Below, one piece after another: positions 5,563-5,577 of a DNA stretch of 5,577 bases. How positions within the stretch are numbered: the first letter of the stretch is position 1; each line of letters starts with the position of its first letter. This DNA comes from DASRTE01 sp035316885 (GTDB lineage Bacteria; Actinomycetota; Actinomycetes; Jiangellales; Jiangellaceae), in assembly GCA_035316885.1 (NCBI GenBank), contig DATHII010000278.1:1-5577 (forward strand), written 5' to 3'. The position numbers were made by a program, and so were the translations under genes. The notes beneath the pieces were generated by a model. The model worked only from the letters and a program-made list of their open reading frames with translations, was not told where the DNA came from and searched no databases.

Positions 5563-5577
5563 CCCGTCTGGTTGGGG
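5546..5577 (+). promoter_or_regulatory. Possible promoter and leaderless start of a following gene (cut by window edge)
   Basis: CATAGT (5546-5551) ends 8 nt before GTG 5560, the same spacing as seen in front of hisN. The frame GTG CCC GTC TGG TTG GGG (MPVWLG) stays open to the last base. Only six codons are visible, so the gene itself is a guess. Confidence 0.2.

Overview
The window is high-GC DNA with strong G/C preference at third codon positions, GTG starts and short spacers, which fits an actinobacterium (Actinomycetota). The RsgA zinc site of the form CPRGC-T-H and the histidinol-phosphatase type of HisN fit that phylum. I would guess a Propionibacteriales-like lineage, with low confidence. 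Six protein genes cover nearly everything. No RNA gene, insertion sequence, CRISPR array or phage gene was seen.

Left part (1-1832): the 3' end of rsgA (ribosome-assembly GTPase, + strand), then a DUF2231 four-helix membrane protein on the - strand, then hisN (histidinol-phosphatase, + strand). rsgA and hisN are commonly close neighbours in actinobacteria. Here the membrane gene sits between them in the opposite direction, so hisN must have its own promoter. A TAGGTT -10-like hexamer 8 nt before its GTG, with no Shine-Dalgarno, suggests a leaderless transcript.

Middle (1829-3043): an AI-2E family multi-pass membrane protein on the - strand. It converges on hisN, and the two stop codons overlap by 4 bp. 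Its start is uncertain (3043 preferred, 3157 and 2950 possible). About 165 bp separate it from the divergent right-hand pair.

Right part (3208-5510): two + strand genes 35 bp apart that probably form a regulatory unit. The first encodes a 280-residue protein whose C-terminal half looks like a GGDEF domain that has lost its catalytic signature. The second is the most interesting gene here. It is an ECF-type sigma factor fused in one chain to a zinc-binding anti-sigma-like (ZAS/zf-HC2) domain, a Gly/Ala-rich hydrophobic region with membrane segments, a Pro/Glu/Thr-rich tail of about 120 residues, and a terminal Trp/Cys-containing cap. The layout suggests a membrane-tethered sigma factor that reads a cell-envelope signal. 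Sigma factors with fused zinc-finger and membrane extensions are, as I recall, already known in actinobacteria, so the architecture itself is not new. The pairing with a degenerate GGDEF protein and the C-terminal cap deserve a closer look.

The last 67 bp hold an 8-bp inverted repeat over a promoter-like hexamer, and possibly the first codons of a further gene cut by the window edge.
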